The notes below the pieces were generated by a model that had not been told where the DNA came from, did no database searches, and saw only the letters and a list, made by a program, of their open reading frames with translations. The position numbers and the translations under genes were made by a program. A stretch of 64,000 nt of DNA from Bartonella sp. DB5-6 (lineage in GTDB: Bacteria > Pseudomonadota > Alphaproteobacteria > Rhizobiales > Rhizobiaceae). The stretch covers positions 189,409-253,408 of the forward strand of contig NZ_JH725114.1 of the NCBI RefSeq assembly GCF_000278115.1, read 5' to 3'. Of this stretch, positions 29,314-42,267 are shown in pieces. Position 1 is the first letter of the stretch, and the number at the start of each line of letters is the position of its first letter.

Positions 29314-30639
29314 TCAAATTAACATTGCTAATGGATTTTCAATCATTTTCTTAAAAGTCCGCGCAAGCTCTGCTGCTAACGCGCCATCAACAGCACGATG
29401 ATCGGCAGAAATTGTAACAGACATGACCGTCGCAACTGCCAATGCATTATTTTTAACAACAGCCTGTTGTTCACCTGCTCCAATCGCAAAAATTGTCGCA
29501 TGCGGCGGATTAAGAATAGCAGAAAAACTTTTCACACCATACATCCCCATATTTGAGACAGCTGTTGTTCCCCCCTGATACTCTTCCATTTTTAACTTAC
29601 GCTCACGTGCACGTTTTGCAAAATCCTTCATCTCATGAGAAATAATTGATAAAGATTTTTCTTCTGCACGGCGAACAATTGGTGTAATTAGCCCATTTTC
29701 AACAGATACAGCTACCCCAACATCACAATGTTTGTGATGAAGTATTCCTTCTTCAAGCCAAGATACATTCGCATCGGGAACCGCCTTCAAAGAAAGAGCG
29801 ACAGCTTTAATAATCATATCGTTAACGGAAAGTTTATAAACGGGCATAATCCCTTCTTGCGTCTTAATCATCGGTGCCGCAGCATTCAATTGCGTACGCA
29901 GATCCAATAACGCATCAAGTTCACAATCTAGCGTCACGTAGAAATGCGGTACTTTTTGTTTTGATTCCACCAAACGTTTAGCGATTGTTTTACGCATATT
30001 ATTATGAGGTATGAAGGTGTATTCATCTTCTTTGAAAAGTTGCAATATCTGTTTATCAGAAGCAGCTGCCACTATCGGCTGTTCAATTTGTGACGAGCCA
30101 GAATCCTTTAAAATACCACTACTCATAGCTTTTTCTACATCACGTTTAATAATACGCCCACGGGGACCACTCCCAGAAACAAGTGATAAATCAAGACCTG
30201 CATGAGCCGCCAATCGCCGCGCTAAGGGAGAAGCAAAAAGGCGTATGTCCTTTTTATCTTTTTCTACTAATTGCTGATACAATACAGGAGACATTTGTGC
30301 TGTCTTTGAATCTGCCTGTTTTGCGTCCTCTGATTCTTTGATTGCAAAAGAGGAAGAGGTTTCTTCTGCAACTTTTGCTGCCTCAGACAAATCTTCACCT
30401 TCTTCTGCTAAAATAGCAATTAAACTATTCACTTTAACACCTTGCGTTCCAGCAGGAACAACGATCTTAGCAACCTTTCCCTCATCAACGGCCTCTATTT
30501 CCATGGTTGCTTTATCTGTCTCAATTTCAGCAATAACATCACCAGAGGAAACCTTGTCCCCAGCCTTCACATTCCATTTTGATAAAGTCCCTTCTTCCAT
30601 CGTTGGAGAAAGCGCAGGCATTGTAATTTTAATGGGCAT
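29314..30639 (-). CDS. pdhC: Pyruvate dehydrogenase E2, dihydrolipoamide acetyltransferase
   Basis: E2 is the core of the pyruvate dehydrogenase complex and transfers acetyl groups to CoA. The 441-residue product has one lipoyl domain (1-80, lysine in IETDKATMEIEAVDEG) and an Ala/Ser/Glu-rich linker. The peripheral subunit-binding domain follows (about 133-170, ASPLARRLAAHAGLD, GPRGRIIKRDVEKA). The catalytic domain carries the active-site motif SADHRAVDGALAAEL. It follows pdhB by 14 bases. Confidence 0.96.
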   Translation of the reverse strand: MPIKITMPALSPTMEEGTLSKWNVKAGDKVSSGDVIAEIETDKATMEIEAVDEGKVAKIVVPAGTQGVKVNSLIAILAEEGEDLSEAAKVAEETSSSFAIKESEDAKQADSKTAQMSPVLYQQLVEKDKKDIRLFASPLARRLAAHAGLDLSLVSGSGPRGRIIKRDVEKAMSSGILKDSGSSQIEQPIVAAASDKQILQLFKEDEYTFIPHNNMRKTIAKRLVESKQKVPHFYVTLDCELDALLDLRTQLNAAAPMIKTQEGIMPVYKLSVNDMIIKAVALSLKAVPDANVSWLEEGILHHKHCDVGVAVSVENGLITPIVRRAEEKSLSIISHEMKDFAKRARERKLKMEEYQGGTTAVSNMGMYGVKSFSAILNPPHATIFAIGAGEQQAVVKNNALAVATVMSVTISADHRAVDGALAAELARTFKKMIENPLAMLI

Positions 30640-30653
30640 AGTGCTTTCCTCCG

Positions 30654-32030
30654 TTATGCTCTATAAGTCACAGCCTTAACAGCTTCTACAATCTCAGCAA
30701 TGTTTGGCAAAGCCAATTTTTCAAGATTGGCAGCATAAGGCATAGGAACATCCTTGCCAGAAATTGTAGCAACTGGCGCATCAAGATAGTCAAAAGCCTG
30801 CTGCATAACACGTGTTGCTATTTCAGTGCCAACGGATGACTGAGGATAACCTTCTTCAATTGTTACCAAACAACCTGTTTTTTTAACTGAAGCAAGAATT
30901 GTTGGAAGATCCATCGGACGCACTGTCCGCAAATCAATTAATTCTACGTCAATACCAAGCTTTTCAACTTCTGGCAGCGCTTGAACTGCATAATGCATCC
31001 CAATCCCACATGCAACAATCGTAACATCTTGTCCAGATTTATGAATACGCGCCCGACCGATAGGTAAAACAAAATCATCTATTTGAGGAACATCAAATTG
31101 ATGACCATACAAAATCTCATTTTCAAGAAAAATAACAGGATTATCATCACGAATAGCAGCTTTTAGCAAACCTTTTGCATCCGCAGCACTATAAGGCATA
31201 ACAACTTTAAGACCTGGTATATGACTATACCATGCGGCATAGCACTGAGAATGTTGCGCACCTACACGCGCAGCCGCACCATTTGGACCACGAAAAACCA
31301 TAGGAGCAGTCATTTGTCCACCAGACATATAACGCGTTTTTGCTGCTGAGTTGATAATTTGATCAATTGCCTGCATAGCAAAATTAAACGTCATAAACTC
31401 AACAATGGGACGTAACCCTCCAAAGGCAGCACCAACAGCTAATCCTGCAAAACCATGTTCTGTGATTGGTGTATCGATAACTCGGCGTTCACCAAATTCT
31501 TCTAATAAACCTTGGCTAACTTTATAAGCACCTTGATATTGCGCTACTTCTTCTCCCAACAGAAAAACCATCTCATCACGCCGCATCTCTTCAGTCATAG
31601 CCTGGTTAAGCGCTTCGCGCACTGTCATTGTAACCATTTGCGTCCCCGCTGGAATATCAAAATCAGGAGCGCTATCAAAAGTAGGAGAGACCGGCACTAA
31701 TGAAGCAAGAGAAGAAGATGCAGCAGCCCCAGTTTTTTTATGTGCATTTAAAGAATTGACAGTTTGTGAAATATTCTCAACACTTTCATCTTCCTCCAAC
31801 AATACCGCAATAACGGTATTAACCTTCACACCTTCCGAACCTTCAAGTACACAAATTTTACCAAGAGTGCCTTCATCGACAGCCTCGACTTCCATTATTG
31901 CTTTATCTGTTTCAATTTCAGCAATTACATCGCCAGAGCTAATTTTATCGCCTTCTTTCTTCAGCCATTTAGACAATTTACCTTCTTCCATCGTTGGTGA
32001 AAGCGCTGGCATCAAAATATCAATAGACAT
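30654..32030 (-). CDS. pdhB: Pyruvate dehydrogenase E1 beta subunit with N-terminal lipoyl domain
   Basis: The beta subunit of the E1 decarboxylase. The 458-residue product is longer than a plain E1-beta because it begins with a lipoyl domain (1-80, lysine in [16 protein letters not shown]) and a linker to about residue 130. This arrangement is characteristic of alphaproteobacteria. The E1-beta core follows ([48 protein letters not shown]). The lipoyl domains of PdhB and PdhC are near copies of each other at DNA and protein level. It lies between pdhA and pdhC with short gaps. Confidence 0.96.
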   Translation of the reverse strand: MSIDILMPALSPTMEEGKLSKWLKKEGDKISSGDVIAEIETDKAIMEVEAVDEGTLGKICVLEGSEGVKVNTVIAVLLEEDESVENISQTVNSLNAHKKTGAAASSSLASLVPVSPTFDSAPDFDIPAGTQMVTMTVREALNQAMTEEMRRDEMVFLLGEEVAQYQGAYKVSQGLLEEFGERRVIDTPITEHGFAGLAVGAAFGGLRPIVEFMTFNFAMQAIDQIINSAAKTRYMSGGQMTAPMVFRGPNGAAARVGAQHSQCYAAWYSHIPGLKVVMPYSAADAKGLLKAAIRDDNPVIFLENEILYGHQFDVPQIDDFVLPIGRARIHKSGQDVTIVACGIGMHYAVQALPEVEKLGIDVELIDLRTVRPMDLPTILASVKKTGCLVTIEEGYPQSSVGTEIATRVMQQAFDYLDAPVATISGKDVPMPYAANLEKLALPNIAEIVEAVKAVTYRA

Positions 32031-32046
32031 GCTTGCTTTCCTCGCA

Positions 32047-33087
32047 TCAAACTAAAATATCAGTATAGAGCTCAGAAGCATCTGGCTCTTGATCACTTTG
32101 CGCAAAATCCGCTGCATCCGCAACAACCGCACGCACTTCCTTGTCAATAGACTTTAAATCGTCTTCGCTCGCCCAGCTTTGTTCAAGAATCCGATTCTTT
32201 ACCTGATCAATTGGATCATGGTCCTCTTTTATTTTCTGAACCTCTTCTTTTGATCGATATTTTGCTGGATCAGACATAGAGTGACCACGGTAGCGATAGG
32301 TCTGCATATCAAGGATAATCGGCCCTTTACCAGAACGCGCCCAAGAAATTGCTTCATCAGCAGCTCCTTTCACTGCTCGAACATCCATACCGTCAACAAC
32401 AATGCCTGGAATCTCAAAAGAAAGACCACGACGAGAAAAATCCGTTTCTGCCGATGCACGTGCAACCGATGTTCCCATAGCATACTGATTATTTTCAATA
32501 ATATAAACAACAGGAAGCCTCCAAAGTGAAGCCATATTAAAACTTTCGTAAACCTGCCCCTGATTGGCAGCGCCATCGCCAAAATACACTAATGTTACAT
32601 TATCTTTACCAAGATACTGATTCGAAAATGCCAAACCGGAGCCAATTGGAACCTGAGCTCCAACAATGCCATGCCCGCCATAAAAATTCTTTTCTTTAGA
32701 AAACATATGCATCGAACCCCCTTTCCCCTTAGAAAAGCCACCTTGACGCCCCGTAAGTTCTGCCATAACACCACGCGGACTCATACCAACCGCTAACATA
32801 TGTCCATGATCACGATAAGATGTAATAACCTGATCGCCTTCTTTAGCCGCCTTCAGTGTTCCAATAACAACAGCTTCCTGCCCAATGTAGAGATGACAAA
32901 AACCACCAATAAGCCCCATACCATAAAGTTGCCCCGCTTTTTCTTCAAAACGGCGAATTAAAAGCATCTCACGATAAGCATCAATTTCCTCTTCTTTTGT
33001 AAAACGCGCTATTGGTGCTCTTTTCGTAGTGCTTGATAATGTAGTGCACACCACCGCCGCAGAACCTTTTTTAGACCTTTCTGCCAT
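32047..33087 (-). CDS. pdhA: Pyruvate dehydrogenase E1 alpha subunit
   Basis: E1 alpha binds thiamine diphosphate and decarboxylates pyruvate. The 346-residue product has the ThDP/Mg motif [20 protein letters not shown] with [10 protein letters not shown], and the phosphorylation-loop-like region [19 protein letters not shown]. It is the first gene of pdhA-pdhB-pdhC-lpd-lipA. The first ~25 residues (to about [15 protein letters not shown]) are a low-complexity tail before the conserved core. Confidence 0.96.
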   Translation of the reverse strand: MAERSKKGSAAVVCTTLSSTTKRAPIARFTKEEEIDAYREMLLIRRFEEKAGQLYGMGLIGGFCHLYIGQEAVVIGTLKAAKEGDQVITSYRDHGHMLAVGMSPRGVMAELTGRQGGFSKGKGGSMHMFSKEKNFYGGHGIVGAQVPIGSGLAFSNQYLGKDNVTLVYFGDGAANQGQVYESFNMASLWRLPVVYIIENNQYAMGTSVARASAETDFSRRGLSFEIPGIVVDGMDVRAVKGAADEAISWARSGKGPIILDMQTYRYRGHSMSDPAKYRSKEEVQKIKEDHDPIDQVKNRILEQSWASEDDLKSIDKEVRAVVADAADFAQSDQEPDASELYTDILV

Positions 33088-33206
33088 ATTAAACTCCCTT
33101 TTATGATTGATCTAGGAATAACCTTTACGAACAAAAGTTACAAGCATTATCAATCAGCTCAAACACTACCATAGGTAATTGTTTCAAAATATTTTTTGAA
33201 ATTATA

Positions 33207-33524
33207 TCATTTACAAGGAGTTAGAATTGTCAATTCATTTGGCTTAGAAAAATTTAAATTCTTCCGGATATACTCATCCAACATATCTTTTTCAATGTGC
33301 CCATTGCGCAAAAGAGAAATGCGCTTTTCCATGTATATCCGTTTAGCTTCTACTTTATGAAGTTCCTCTTCTAACTCCACAATATGTTTATTAACTTCAC
33401 TGCGTGAATACAAGCCGTATTCACCATGGTAAATGTGATAACTGAAATAGCTCAAAACTCCCACTGTCATAAGTGGTAGTACAAAGCGTACTTTGATTGA
33501 TCTGCGTTTCTGCTTTGTCCACAT
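33207..33524 (-). CDS. ftsB: FtsB/DivIC-family cell division protein
   Basis: A septum formation initiator protein; FtsB bridges FtsL and FtsQ in the divisome. The 105-residue product has a short basic cytoplasmic tail (MWTKQKRRSIKVRF) and one transmembrane helix (about 14-30). A coiled coil (SEVNKHIVELEEELHKVEAK...) and the conserved end ...LDEYIRKNLNFSKPNELTIL follow. It lies between eno and pdhA as in other rhizobia. A broken second copy lies upstream at about 34150-34318. Confidence 0.88.
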   Translation of the reverse strand: MWTKQKRRSIKVRFVLPLMTVGVLSYFSYHIYHGEYGLYSRSEVNKHIVELEEELHKVEAKRIYMEKRISLLRNGHIEKDMLDEYIRKNLNFSKPNELTILTPCK

Positions 33525-33708
33525 AAAATAGCACAGTCTTTATAGCATAATCCTCTTAATAATTAGCCAAACTATGCATGATTTTAATTAACACCTCATT
33601 ACCAAAGACTTATACAAAAGCGATTTGTGGTTACACACTAAAAGACCTCTGATATAACAAGGCTATGCCATATGATCTACTTTTATATTGTAATATTCGG
33701 TATATTCA

Positions 33709-34098
33709 CTAACTTTTGACTCTAGCCCCATCGCTGTCAGTAAAAATTCCTGTTATAATAACTATAAAATCAATAAACGCCCAAAAAACTGTTAGAGTTA
33801 GAAGAAGCATTAAAGCACCTGTTCCAACTTGACCAACCATAAAGCTGTGGAGACCTAATACTCCTCCAAAAAAACAAACAAATGCAAGTAGTACTTGTGA
33901 TTGTTCTGATCGTTCTTGTTGCACCAAGAGAGGAACAATCGATTTAATGGCATCACCTTCACATACAAAATCAATAGCATCACCAGCCTTCGGCGGCTTT
34001 TTTCCTAACCAATCCCAAATTGCGAATTGATAGCGCTTACCACTATCACCCGAAACGAGATAATTCTCTTGATCTTGACCAATAATCATACCTCTCAT
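33709..34098 (-). CDS. TM2-domain membrane protein, copy 1
   Basis: A 129-residue protein with an N-terminal soluble part (MRGMIIGQDQENYLVSG, WLGKKPPKAGDAIDFVCE). A C-terminal TM2 domain with two membrane helices follows (VLLAFVCFFGGVLGLHSFMV, then ALMLLLTLTVFWAFIDFIVI); the GLH(S/R)FMVG motif is the TM2 hallmark. Function unknown. It is a clear paralogue of the gene at 34496-34903, lacking a few residues before the second helix. I use the ATG at 34098, matching the paralogue's start, rather than a GTG 9 bases upstream. Confidence 0.8.
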   Translation of the reverse strand: MRGMIIGQDQENYLVSGDSGKRYQFAIWDWLGKKPPKAGDAIDFVCEGDAIKSIVPLLVQQERSEQSQVLLAFVCFFGGVLGLHSFMVGQVGTGALMLLLTLTVFWAFIDFIVIITGIFTDSDGARVKS

Positions 34099-34149
34099 TT
34101 TGACCACTTATAGAATTGTCACTCACATGTTATTCATAAAGAAGTTTCT

Positions 34150-34318
34150 GCTAACTTGCTAATATATTGATGCACTTCACGGTATGAATACAATCCATAT
34201 CCACCGTGATAAATACAATAATTAAAATAGCTTAAAATTTCCCAATAAACACACCCCCACCACTATAAGCGGCAATATAAAACACGCCTTAATCGATTTG
34301 TGTCTCCATCTTACTCAT
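34150..34318 (-). pseudogene. Degenerate second copy of ftsB (5' part)
   Basis: This stretch aligns with the first two thirds of ftsB (about 33360-33524). On the minus strand the ATG at 34318 opens a frame that stops after eight codons. A different frame reads HKSIKACFILPLIVVGV, matching ftsB KRRSIKVRFVLPLMTVGV, before another stop. The spacer upstream of both copies is also alike (shared blocks such as AACTATGCAT). With the adjacent TM2 paralogue it shows that an ftsB-TM2 segment was duplicated and one ftsB decayed. Confidence 0.8.
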
Positions 34319-34495
34319 ATAAAATAACACAATCTTTTACAATGTTTTTATTTAACTATGCATCATTTTCATTAACATCCGATCATCAAATAAGTATACT
34401 AAAAAAACTCTAGGTATTACAACTTCATCGATCAACCACAACAAAATTAAAAAACATTATTTCCTTTTTACATATTACATTATGACGCATAATTT

Positions 34496-34903
34496 CTACC
34501 CACGTGTAATTTGCCTACCATCTTTGTCAGTAAACTTCCCAGCAACAATAACTATAAAGTCAACAATCGCCCAAATCCCTGTAATCAACAGCCCCAAAAA
34601 CGTTAAAGACAGAATTAGCATTAAAGCACCAGTTCTCACTTTACCAACCATAAAGCGATGAACACCAAATAGACCAGAGACCCAACAAATGAGTGCTAAC
34701 ATTGTTTTCGGAGGCTCAGAATCTTGTTGCAACAATGGGAAAACAGAATTAATATTGCTCTCTTCGCATACAAAATCAACAGCATCACCCACTCTCGGTG
34801 GATTTTTTCCTAACCAATCTCCAGTCGCAAACTGATAACGTGTGCCATCATCACCGGAAACGAGATAACTTCCTTGATCTTGATTAATAATTATACCTCT
34901 CAT
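34496..34903 (-). CDS. TM2-domain membrane protein, copy 2
   Basis: A 135-residue paralogue of the protein at 33709-34098 (MRGIIINQDQGSYLVSG; WLGKNPPRVGDAVDFVCE). Two C-terminal membrane helices carry the TM2 motif GVHRFMVGKVRTGALML and end AIVDFIVIVAGKFTDKDG. It keeps the complete TM2 spacing, so it may be nearer the ancestral form. It lies just downstream of eno. No function is known for these proteins in this group. Confidence 0.8.
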   Translation of the reverse strand: MRGIIINQDQGSYLVSGDDGTRYQFATGDWLGKNPPRVGDAVDFVCEESNINSVFPLLQQDSEPPKTMLALICWVSGLFGVHRFMVGKVRTGALMLILSLTFLGLLITGIWAIVDFIVIVAGKFTDKDGRQITRG

Positions 34904-34995
34904 CCTTAATACCTATAAAATTGGTTTCACACATATCTTACAGTTACATCTTATAACCCCAATGAGATCACAAGCTAAAATCTTACGTTCATGAC

Positions 34996-37127
<2,132 letters not shown>

Positions 37128-37163
37128 TGTATCCCTCAAAAAGCAAATAATCCAATTTATGAA

Positions 37164-38792
37164 TTAAACTAATCGACTCTGCTCCACAGTGGCTTTTATA
37201 AAAGAAGAAAAAAGTGGATGTGGGTCAAATGGACGAGACTTTAATTCTGGATGATATTGAACACCAATGAACCATGGATGATCTGCATATTCTATTGTTT
37301 CTGGCAAAATACCATCCGGAGACATGCCAGAAAAAATCAAACCACACTGTTCTAATTTGTCTTTATAATCAATATTTACTTCATAACGATGACGATGTCG
37401 TTCACAAATCCTTGTCATCCCATAAATTTTGGCAATATGGCTGCCTACCTTTAATTCAGCTGCAAAAGCACCAAGGCGCATTGAACCACCAAGATTTCCA
37501 CACTTTGTCCGTTTCTCCAGAACATCCCCTTTGAGCCATTCTGTCATCAAACCTACAATCGGATTTTTTGTTTCGCAAAATTCACTTGATGAAGCATTCT
37601 CAATCTGTGCAATATTGCGCGCAGCTTCTATACAAGCCAATTGCATCCCAAAGCAAATACCTAAAAACGGAACTTTCCGTTCCCGCGCAAATTGAATTGC
37701 TTGAATCTTACCTTCTGCACCACGCGCCCCAAAAGCACCAGGAACTAAAATCCCATGGATTTTTTGCAAATAGGATGCAGGATCTTCTCTTTCAAGAAGT
37801 TCTGCTTCAATCCATTCAATATTAACCTTTACTTTATTGGCTAAACCACCATGCGCAATCGCTTCTGTAAGAGATTTATAAGCATCCTTCAATCCGGTAT
37901 ATTTCCCAACAACAGCAATTGTTACTTCTCCTTCAGGATGGTGAATCCGATGTGTAATATCTTCCCAACGATCCATTTTAGGTTGAGGCGTCGGATTCAT
38001 TCCAAAAGCGGAAAGAACTTCTGAATCTAACCCCTCTTTATGATATGCTATAGGAACATCATAAATCGTTGGCATATCCAATGCCTGAATAACTGCATTT
38101 GGGCGAACATTACAAAAAAGTGATAATTTACCCCGTTCTGTTTCTGGAATAGGACGATCTGCACGTACCAATAAAATATCAGGAGCAATACCAATTGATT
38201 GTAATTCTTTTACCGAATGTTGTGTTGGTTTGGTTTTTAATTCACCAGCCGAAGAGATATAAGGCATTAATGTAAGATGTACATAAACAACATTTTGCCT
38301 TGGTAATTCATTGTGGAGCTGACGAATCGCTTCTAGAAACGGCATTGCTTCAATATCACCAACCGTTCCACCTATCTCGCACAAAACAAAGTCAAATTCT
38401 TCGTTTTCCGCAGTAATGAATCTCTTAATTTCATCGGTAACATGAGGAATAACCTGAACCGTTGCCCCCAAATAATCACCACGCCGTTCTCGTTCAATGA
38501 TATTGCGATAAATACGCCCTGTTGTGATATTATCATGGCTATTCGCAGAACATCCGGTAAAACGCTCATAATGCCCAAGATCAAGATCGGCTTCTGCACC
38601 ATCATCGGTCACAAACACTTCCCCATGTTGATAAGGTGACATCGTGCCTGGATCAACATTCAAATAAGGATCAAGTTTGCGAAGCCGTATACGATACCCA
38701 CGAGCCTGCAATAATGCAGCCAACGCTGCTGCTGCGATGCCCTTTCCAAGGGAAGAAACCACACCACCAGTAATAAAAACATAACGTGCCAT
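37164..38792 (-). CDS. pyrG: CTP synthase
   Basis: PyrG aminates UTP to CTP with glutamine. The 542-residue product has the synthase half with the start [40 protein letters not shown] and [18 protein letters not shown]. The class I glutamine amidotransferase half carries the nucleophile Cys in [18 protein letters not shown] and the His-Glu pair near [12 protein letters not shown]. Full length and intact. Confidence 0.98.
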   Translation of the reverse strand: MARYVFITGGVVSSLGKGIAAAALAALLQARGYRIRLRKLDPYLNVDPGTMSPYQHGEVFVTDDGAEADLDLGHYERFTGCSANSHDNITTGRIYRNIIERERRGDYLGATVQVIPHVTDEIKRFITAENEEFDFVLCEIGGTVGDIEAMPFLEAIRQLHNELPRQNVVYVHLTLMPYISSAGELKTKPTQHSVKELQSIGIAPDILLVRADRPIPETERGKLSLFCNVRPNAVIQALDMPTIYDVPIAYHKEGLDSEVLSAFGMNPTPQPKMDRWEDITHRIHHPEGEVTIAVVGKYTGLKDAYKSLTEAIAHGGLANKVKVNIEWIEAELLEREDPASYLQKIHGILVPGAFGARGAEGKIQAIQFARERKVPFLGICFGMQLACIEAARNIAQIENASSSEFCETKNPIVGLMTEWLKGDVLEKRTKCGNLGGSMRLGAFAAELKVGSHIAKIYGMTRICERHRHRYEVNIDYKDKLEQCGLIFSGMSPDGILPETIEYADHPWFIGVQYHPELKSRPFDPHPLFSSFIKATVEQSRLV

Positions 38793-38920
38793 GGGCTTAT
38801 TGTGATAAGCAGTTTATAATAATTTTTCCAGCAAAAAATGCAAAAAGAAACAATCTTTCTTCTATAAAATAAAAAAAATGAAACAACCACCTTTTTAAAT
38901 CTATATTCTCTTCAAAAAAA

Positions 38921-39376
38921 CTATTTCATACCGTCATCCAGAACTGGATTTTCATGGACTGGTGGAACTGGATTTTCAACTTCAGGATCTGTAGATTGTT
39001 TTTGTTCCTGAGGTGGAACCGAAACACCTTCTAGCTGTTCAAGAATAGAAGGTTGAGGTTTTCCACCTGATGGTGGAACTGCTTCTGAAGCTCCTTTACT
39101 TGTAGAGTTCTGTTCTGAATTAACCGGAATACGTTTGAGAATATCAGAACTAGAATTTGATATACTCCCCACCACAGTAAGTCCAATGGACACGGCAAAA
39201 AAACAACATGCTAAAATAGCGGTCAAACGTGTTAACGGATTTTTTGTGCCACGCGTCCTCATCAATCCAGAACCACTACTCACACCAAGCCCGCCACCTT
39301 CCGAAGGCTGAATCAATATAACGCCAACCAAAGTAATAACAACCAAAAAATGGATAACAATAAGTACTGTTTGCAT
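38921..39376 (-). CDS. secG: Preprotein translocase subunit SecG
   Basis: SecG is the auxiliary two-helix subunit of SecYEG. The 151-residue product has the two membrane spans (about 2-22 and 53-72) flanking the conserved loop LIQPSEGGGLGVSSGSG with RGTKNPLTRLTAILA. A long, Pro/Glu/Ser-rich C-terminal tail (about 80-151) follows, common in rhizobial SecG. It lies between tpiA and pyrG as expected. Confidence 0.94.
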   Translation of the reverse strand: MQTVLIVIHFLVVITLVGVILIQPSEGGGLGVSSGSGLMRTRGTKNPLTRLTAILACCFFAVSIGLTVVGSISNSSSDILKRIPVNSEQNSTSKGASEAVPPSGGKPQPSILEQLEGVSVPPQEQKQSTDPEVENPVPPVHENPVLDDGMK

Positions 39377-39457
39377 AAACCCTGCTCTTCAAATAACTTT
39401 TCATGGCTATTTACACATAAATAACACATAATCCAAGGGGGAACCGAGATTCCTCTG

Positions 39458-40222
39458 TTATAATTTACGATAAACATCGCAAATAGTTAAAAAATCAATC
39501 GCTTTTAGGCTTGCTCCACCTATCAGAGCACCATTAACATGTGTAGTCCCCAAAAGTTTAAATGCATTTGATGGTTTAACTGATCCACCATAAAGTAAAC
39601 GCATTTTATTCCCTTGATCACCAAAACGAGAGCGCATCTCATCACGAATAAAATGATGCACTTCTGCAACATCTGCTGAAGTGGCCGTGTTTCCTGTTCC
39701 TATAGCCCATACAGGCTCATAAGCGATAATGACATTCTCTGCTGTTGCATCACTTGGCAAAGATTCCTTAAGCTGTCGTTTAAGAACATCCAGCACTTTA
39801 TTACTTTTGCGCTCCTCCAATGTTTCGCCAATACAAACAAGAGCAACAAGGCCTGCTCGCCACGCTGCTTGCACTTTAGCACAAACAATTGCATTACTCT
39901 CCTTATAAACTGTGCGACGTTCCGAATGCCCAATAATGACATGACTTGCTCCTGCTTCTTTAAGCATCAAAGCTGAAACATCTCCGGTATAAGGACCATG
40001 ATCATCAAAATGACAATTCTGCCCCCCTAAAAGAAGGTTTTCACCACCTAACGTATCAGAAGCACGGGATAAAAGTGTTGTTGGAACACAAATAAGCGCT
40101 TCAAACAAACGCCCTAAATCAGAGCTAACACCAGCCGCAATGGCACGCAATTCTCCTAGCGATTCACCAGTTCCATTCATTTTCCAATTTCCAGCAATAA
40201 AAGGCCGAATATTTAGCAACAT
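39458..40222 (-). CDS. tpiA: Triosephosphate isomerase
   Basis: TIM interconverts dihydroxyacetone phosphate and glyceraldehyde 3-phosphate. The 254-residue product has the substrate lysine in FIAGNWKMNG and the catalytic His in IIGHSERR. The catalytic Glu with loop 6 is in IAYEPVWAIGTG, and the phosphate-binding LLYGGSVKPSNA is present. It is divergent from ppiD with a 155-base shared promoter region. Confidence 0.97.
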   Translation of the reverse strand: MLLNIRPFIAGNWKMNGTGESLGELRAIAAGVSSDLGRLFEALICVPTTLLSRASDTLGGENLLLGGQNCHFDDHGPYTGDVSALMLKEAGASHVIIGHSERRTVYKESNAIVCAKVQAAWRAGLVALVCIGETLEERKSNKVLDVLKRQLKESLPSDATAENVIIAYEPVWAIGTGNTATSADVAEVHHFIRDEMRSRFGDQGNKMRLLYGGSVKPSNAFKLLGTTHVNGALIGGASLKAIDFLTICDVYRKL

Positions 40223-40377
40223 ATTTTCACCTCAAGAGCTATCACAACACATTGTTTATCTTTAGGTATCAAATTATAAAATGAAAGCAAGTCTTTAAGC
40301 TTGCATCTTTCGTATCTTTATTGCAAATTCCGTTACTGCTTTGATAAATAATTTATGCAAGAAAATGGAATTGAACG

Positions 40378-42267
40378 ATGCTTGACATCTTAAGAAATGC
40401 CACAAACTCTTGGGTTGCTAGGATTTTCCTTGCTATTTTGCTCGTATGCTTCATCCTTTTATGGGGAATACCACAATTACATACAAAGGGTGAAAGAGAC
40501 CTTCTTACTTCTGGAAAATCCATAATAACTGTCGATGATTATCGTCTCGCACTTGCCGATCAAAGCGCACGTTTAGCACTCACATCTCGTCTTGGACGCA
40601 TGTTCACACCAAATGAAATGCAGCAATACAAAATTCCTGCTTTTGTTTTCACTCAGTTACAACAAGATGTACTCTTTGATGAACAGGTGCGTAAAATGAA
40701 AATTAGTCTTTCAAAAGATGCGATAGCTCGTATTCTTAGTGCTGATAATATGTTTCAAATAAATGGCGTCTTTGATAAAAATTTATTTCGTAACTATCTT
40801 CAGAATTTACATATCAGAGAAAGCAATTTCCTTGATTATTACACCCAAAAGGAGAAGCGTAATCAACTCATTTCAGCTTCGCTATCTGGAATAAAGGCAC
40901 CAGATCTCTTTTATAAAGCGCTCGCTCTTTATCAAGGAGAAAGCCGTATTGCCGATTATTTTGTTATTGATTTCAAAGAAAAGAAAACAATTTTTGACCC
41001 TGATCATGAAACATTGCAAAAATGGTTTGAAACTCGTAGAAATGAATTTCGTGCTCCAGAGTACCGAACTGTTTCTTTATTAACTATGACATCGGCTGAG
41101 ATTGTAAAACGCAAAGATATTTCAGCAGATGAGGTGAAAGCCTTTTATACCCAAAATACTTCGCGTTTTATGACTCCTGAAAAACGCACGATTGAAGAAT
41201 TGCGATTCCCTACACGCGAAGCTGCCGATAATGCGGCAAGAAAAATAGCCGATGGATTGAGTTTTGATGAGCTAGTTAAAACTGAAAACAAAACTCTCAA
41301 TGACATAAAAAAAGGACCTTTTACAGAGAATGACCTTTCTAGCCACCTAGCATCTGAGATTTTTGAACTCAAAAAAGGGCAAATTAGCGCTGTCATCAAT
41401 GACTTACAAGGTCCTGTCATCATTCGCGTAGTACATATTGAACCTTCAGTCTCTATTCCCTTCGAAAAAGTAGAAGAAAATATTCGTCAAACACTTGCCC
41501 AGAATCGTGCTGTAGATGATATACGTAACAATTATACAGCAATTGAAAATGCACGTTTTGAGGGAGCTTCTCTCAAAGAGCTTGCTGACCAATACAAATT
41601 ACCTTTGCGCACAATCACTATTGATAAAACAGGAAAAACGGTTGAAGGCACAATACTCACGGATTTACCTCAGAAAGATATTTTATTGAACGCCATCTAT
41701 CAATCAAGCGAGGGTGTCGATCTTGATCCTCTCTCCCTTCAAAAAGGTGGATATCTCTGGTATAAAGTAGATAAAATTATCCCTGCCCGCGATAAAACAT
41801 TTGAAGAAGCCAAGCACGATGCCCTTTCTCAATGGAAAAATGAAGAAGTCCAACGCCTTCTTGATGAAAAGGCAAAAGATGCTATCAAACAGCTTAGTGA
41901 AGGCAAAAGTCTTGTTTCTCTTGCTCATACACTTGGTGTCATAAAACAAACGACACAACCCCTACGGCGCCAAGACTCATCGAAAATCCTTGGAGCTGAA
42001 GGTGTTAAAGCATTATTTTCTGGGCCTAAAGGGCATTATGGCGTAATAAAAGGTCCGGTAGCAACAAACCGTATCATTTATCAAATAAAGACTGTAACCA
42101 TTCCTCAAAACACTACCGCTCATACTCTTTCATCTGATATCCGTACCAGTATAGATATGATAATGAAAGAAGATCTAAAGCTAGAAATGCTAGAAATTGC
42201 TAATAAAGAACACCCTTTGGAAATTAATAACACGCATTATCATCAAATCTTCAACACTCTTCAGTAA
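40378..42267 (+). CDS. ppiD: Membrane-anchored peptidyl-prolyl isomerase PpiD-like (SurA_N/parvulin)
   Basis: A periplasmic chaperone/foldase anchored to the inner membrane, aiding outer-membrane protein folding. The 629-residue product has an N-terminal membrane anchor (about residues 14-33, VARIFLAILLVCFILLWGI). A SurA-N-like helical domain (about 40-200) precedes a parvulin-type rotamase domain (about 250-375: SRFMTPEKRTIEELRF, ADGLSFDELVK, IKKGPFTENDLSS). An extended C-terminal part follows. Its divergent position beside tpiA is typical of rhizobia, where trpDC and moaC-moeA usually follow; here a non-coding stretch follows. Confidence 0.9.
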   Translation: MLDILRNATNSWVARIFLAILLVCFILLWGIPQLHTKGERDLLTSGKSIITVDDYRLALADQSARLALTSRLGRMFTPNEMQQYKIPAFVFTQLQQDVLFDEQVRKMKISLSKDAIARILSADNMFQINGVFDKNLFRNYLQNLHIRESNFLDYYTQKEKRNQLISASLSGIKAPDLFYKALALYQGESRIADYFVIDFKEKKTIFDPDHETLQKWFETRRNEFRAPEYRTVSLLTMTSAEIVKRKDISADEVKAFYTQNTSRFMTPEKRTIEELRFPTREAADNAARKIADGLSFDELVKTENKTLNDIKKGPFTENDLSSHLASEIFELKKGQISAVINDLQGPVIIRVVHIEPSVSIPFEKVEENIRQTLAQNRAVDDIRNNYTAIENARFEGASLKELADQYKLPLRTITIDKTGKTVEGTILTDLPQKDILLNAIYQSSEGVDLDPLSLQKGGYLWYKVDKIIPARDKTFEEAKHDALSQWKNEEVQRLLDEKAKDAIKQLSEGKSLVSLAHTLGVIKQTTQPLRRQDSSKILGAEGVKALFSGPKGHYGVIKGPVATNRIIYQIKTVTIPQNTTAHTLSSDIRTSIDMIMKEDLKLEMLEIANKEHPLEINNTHYHQIFNTLQ

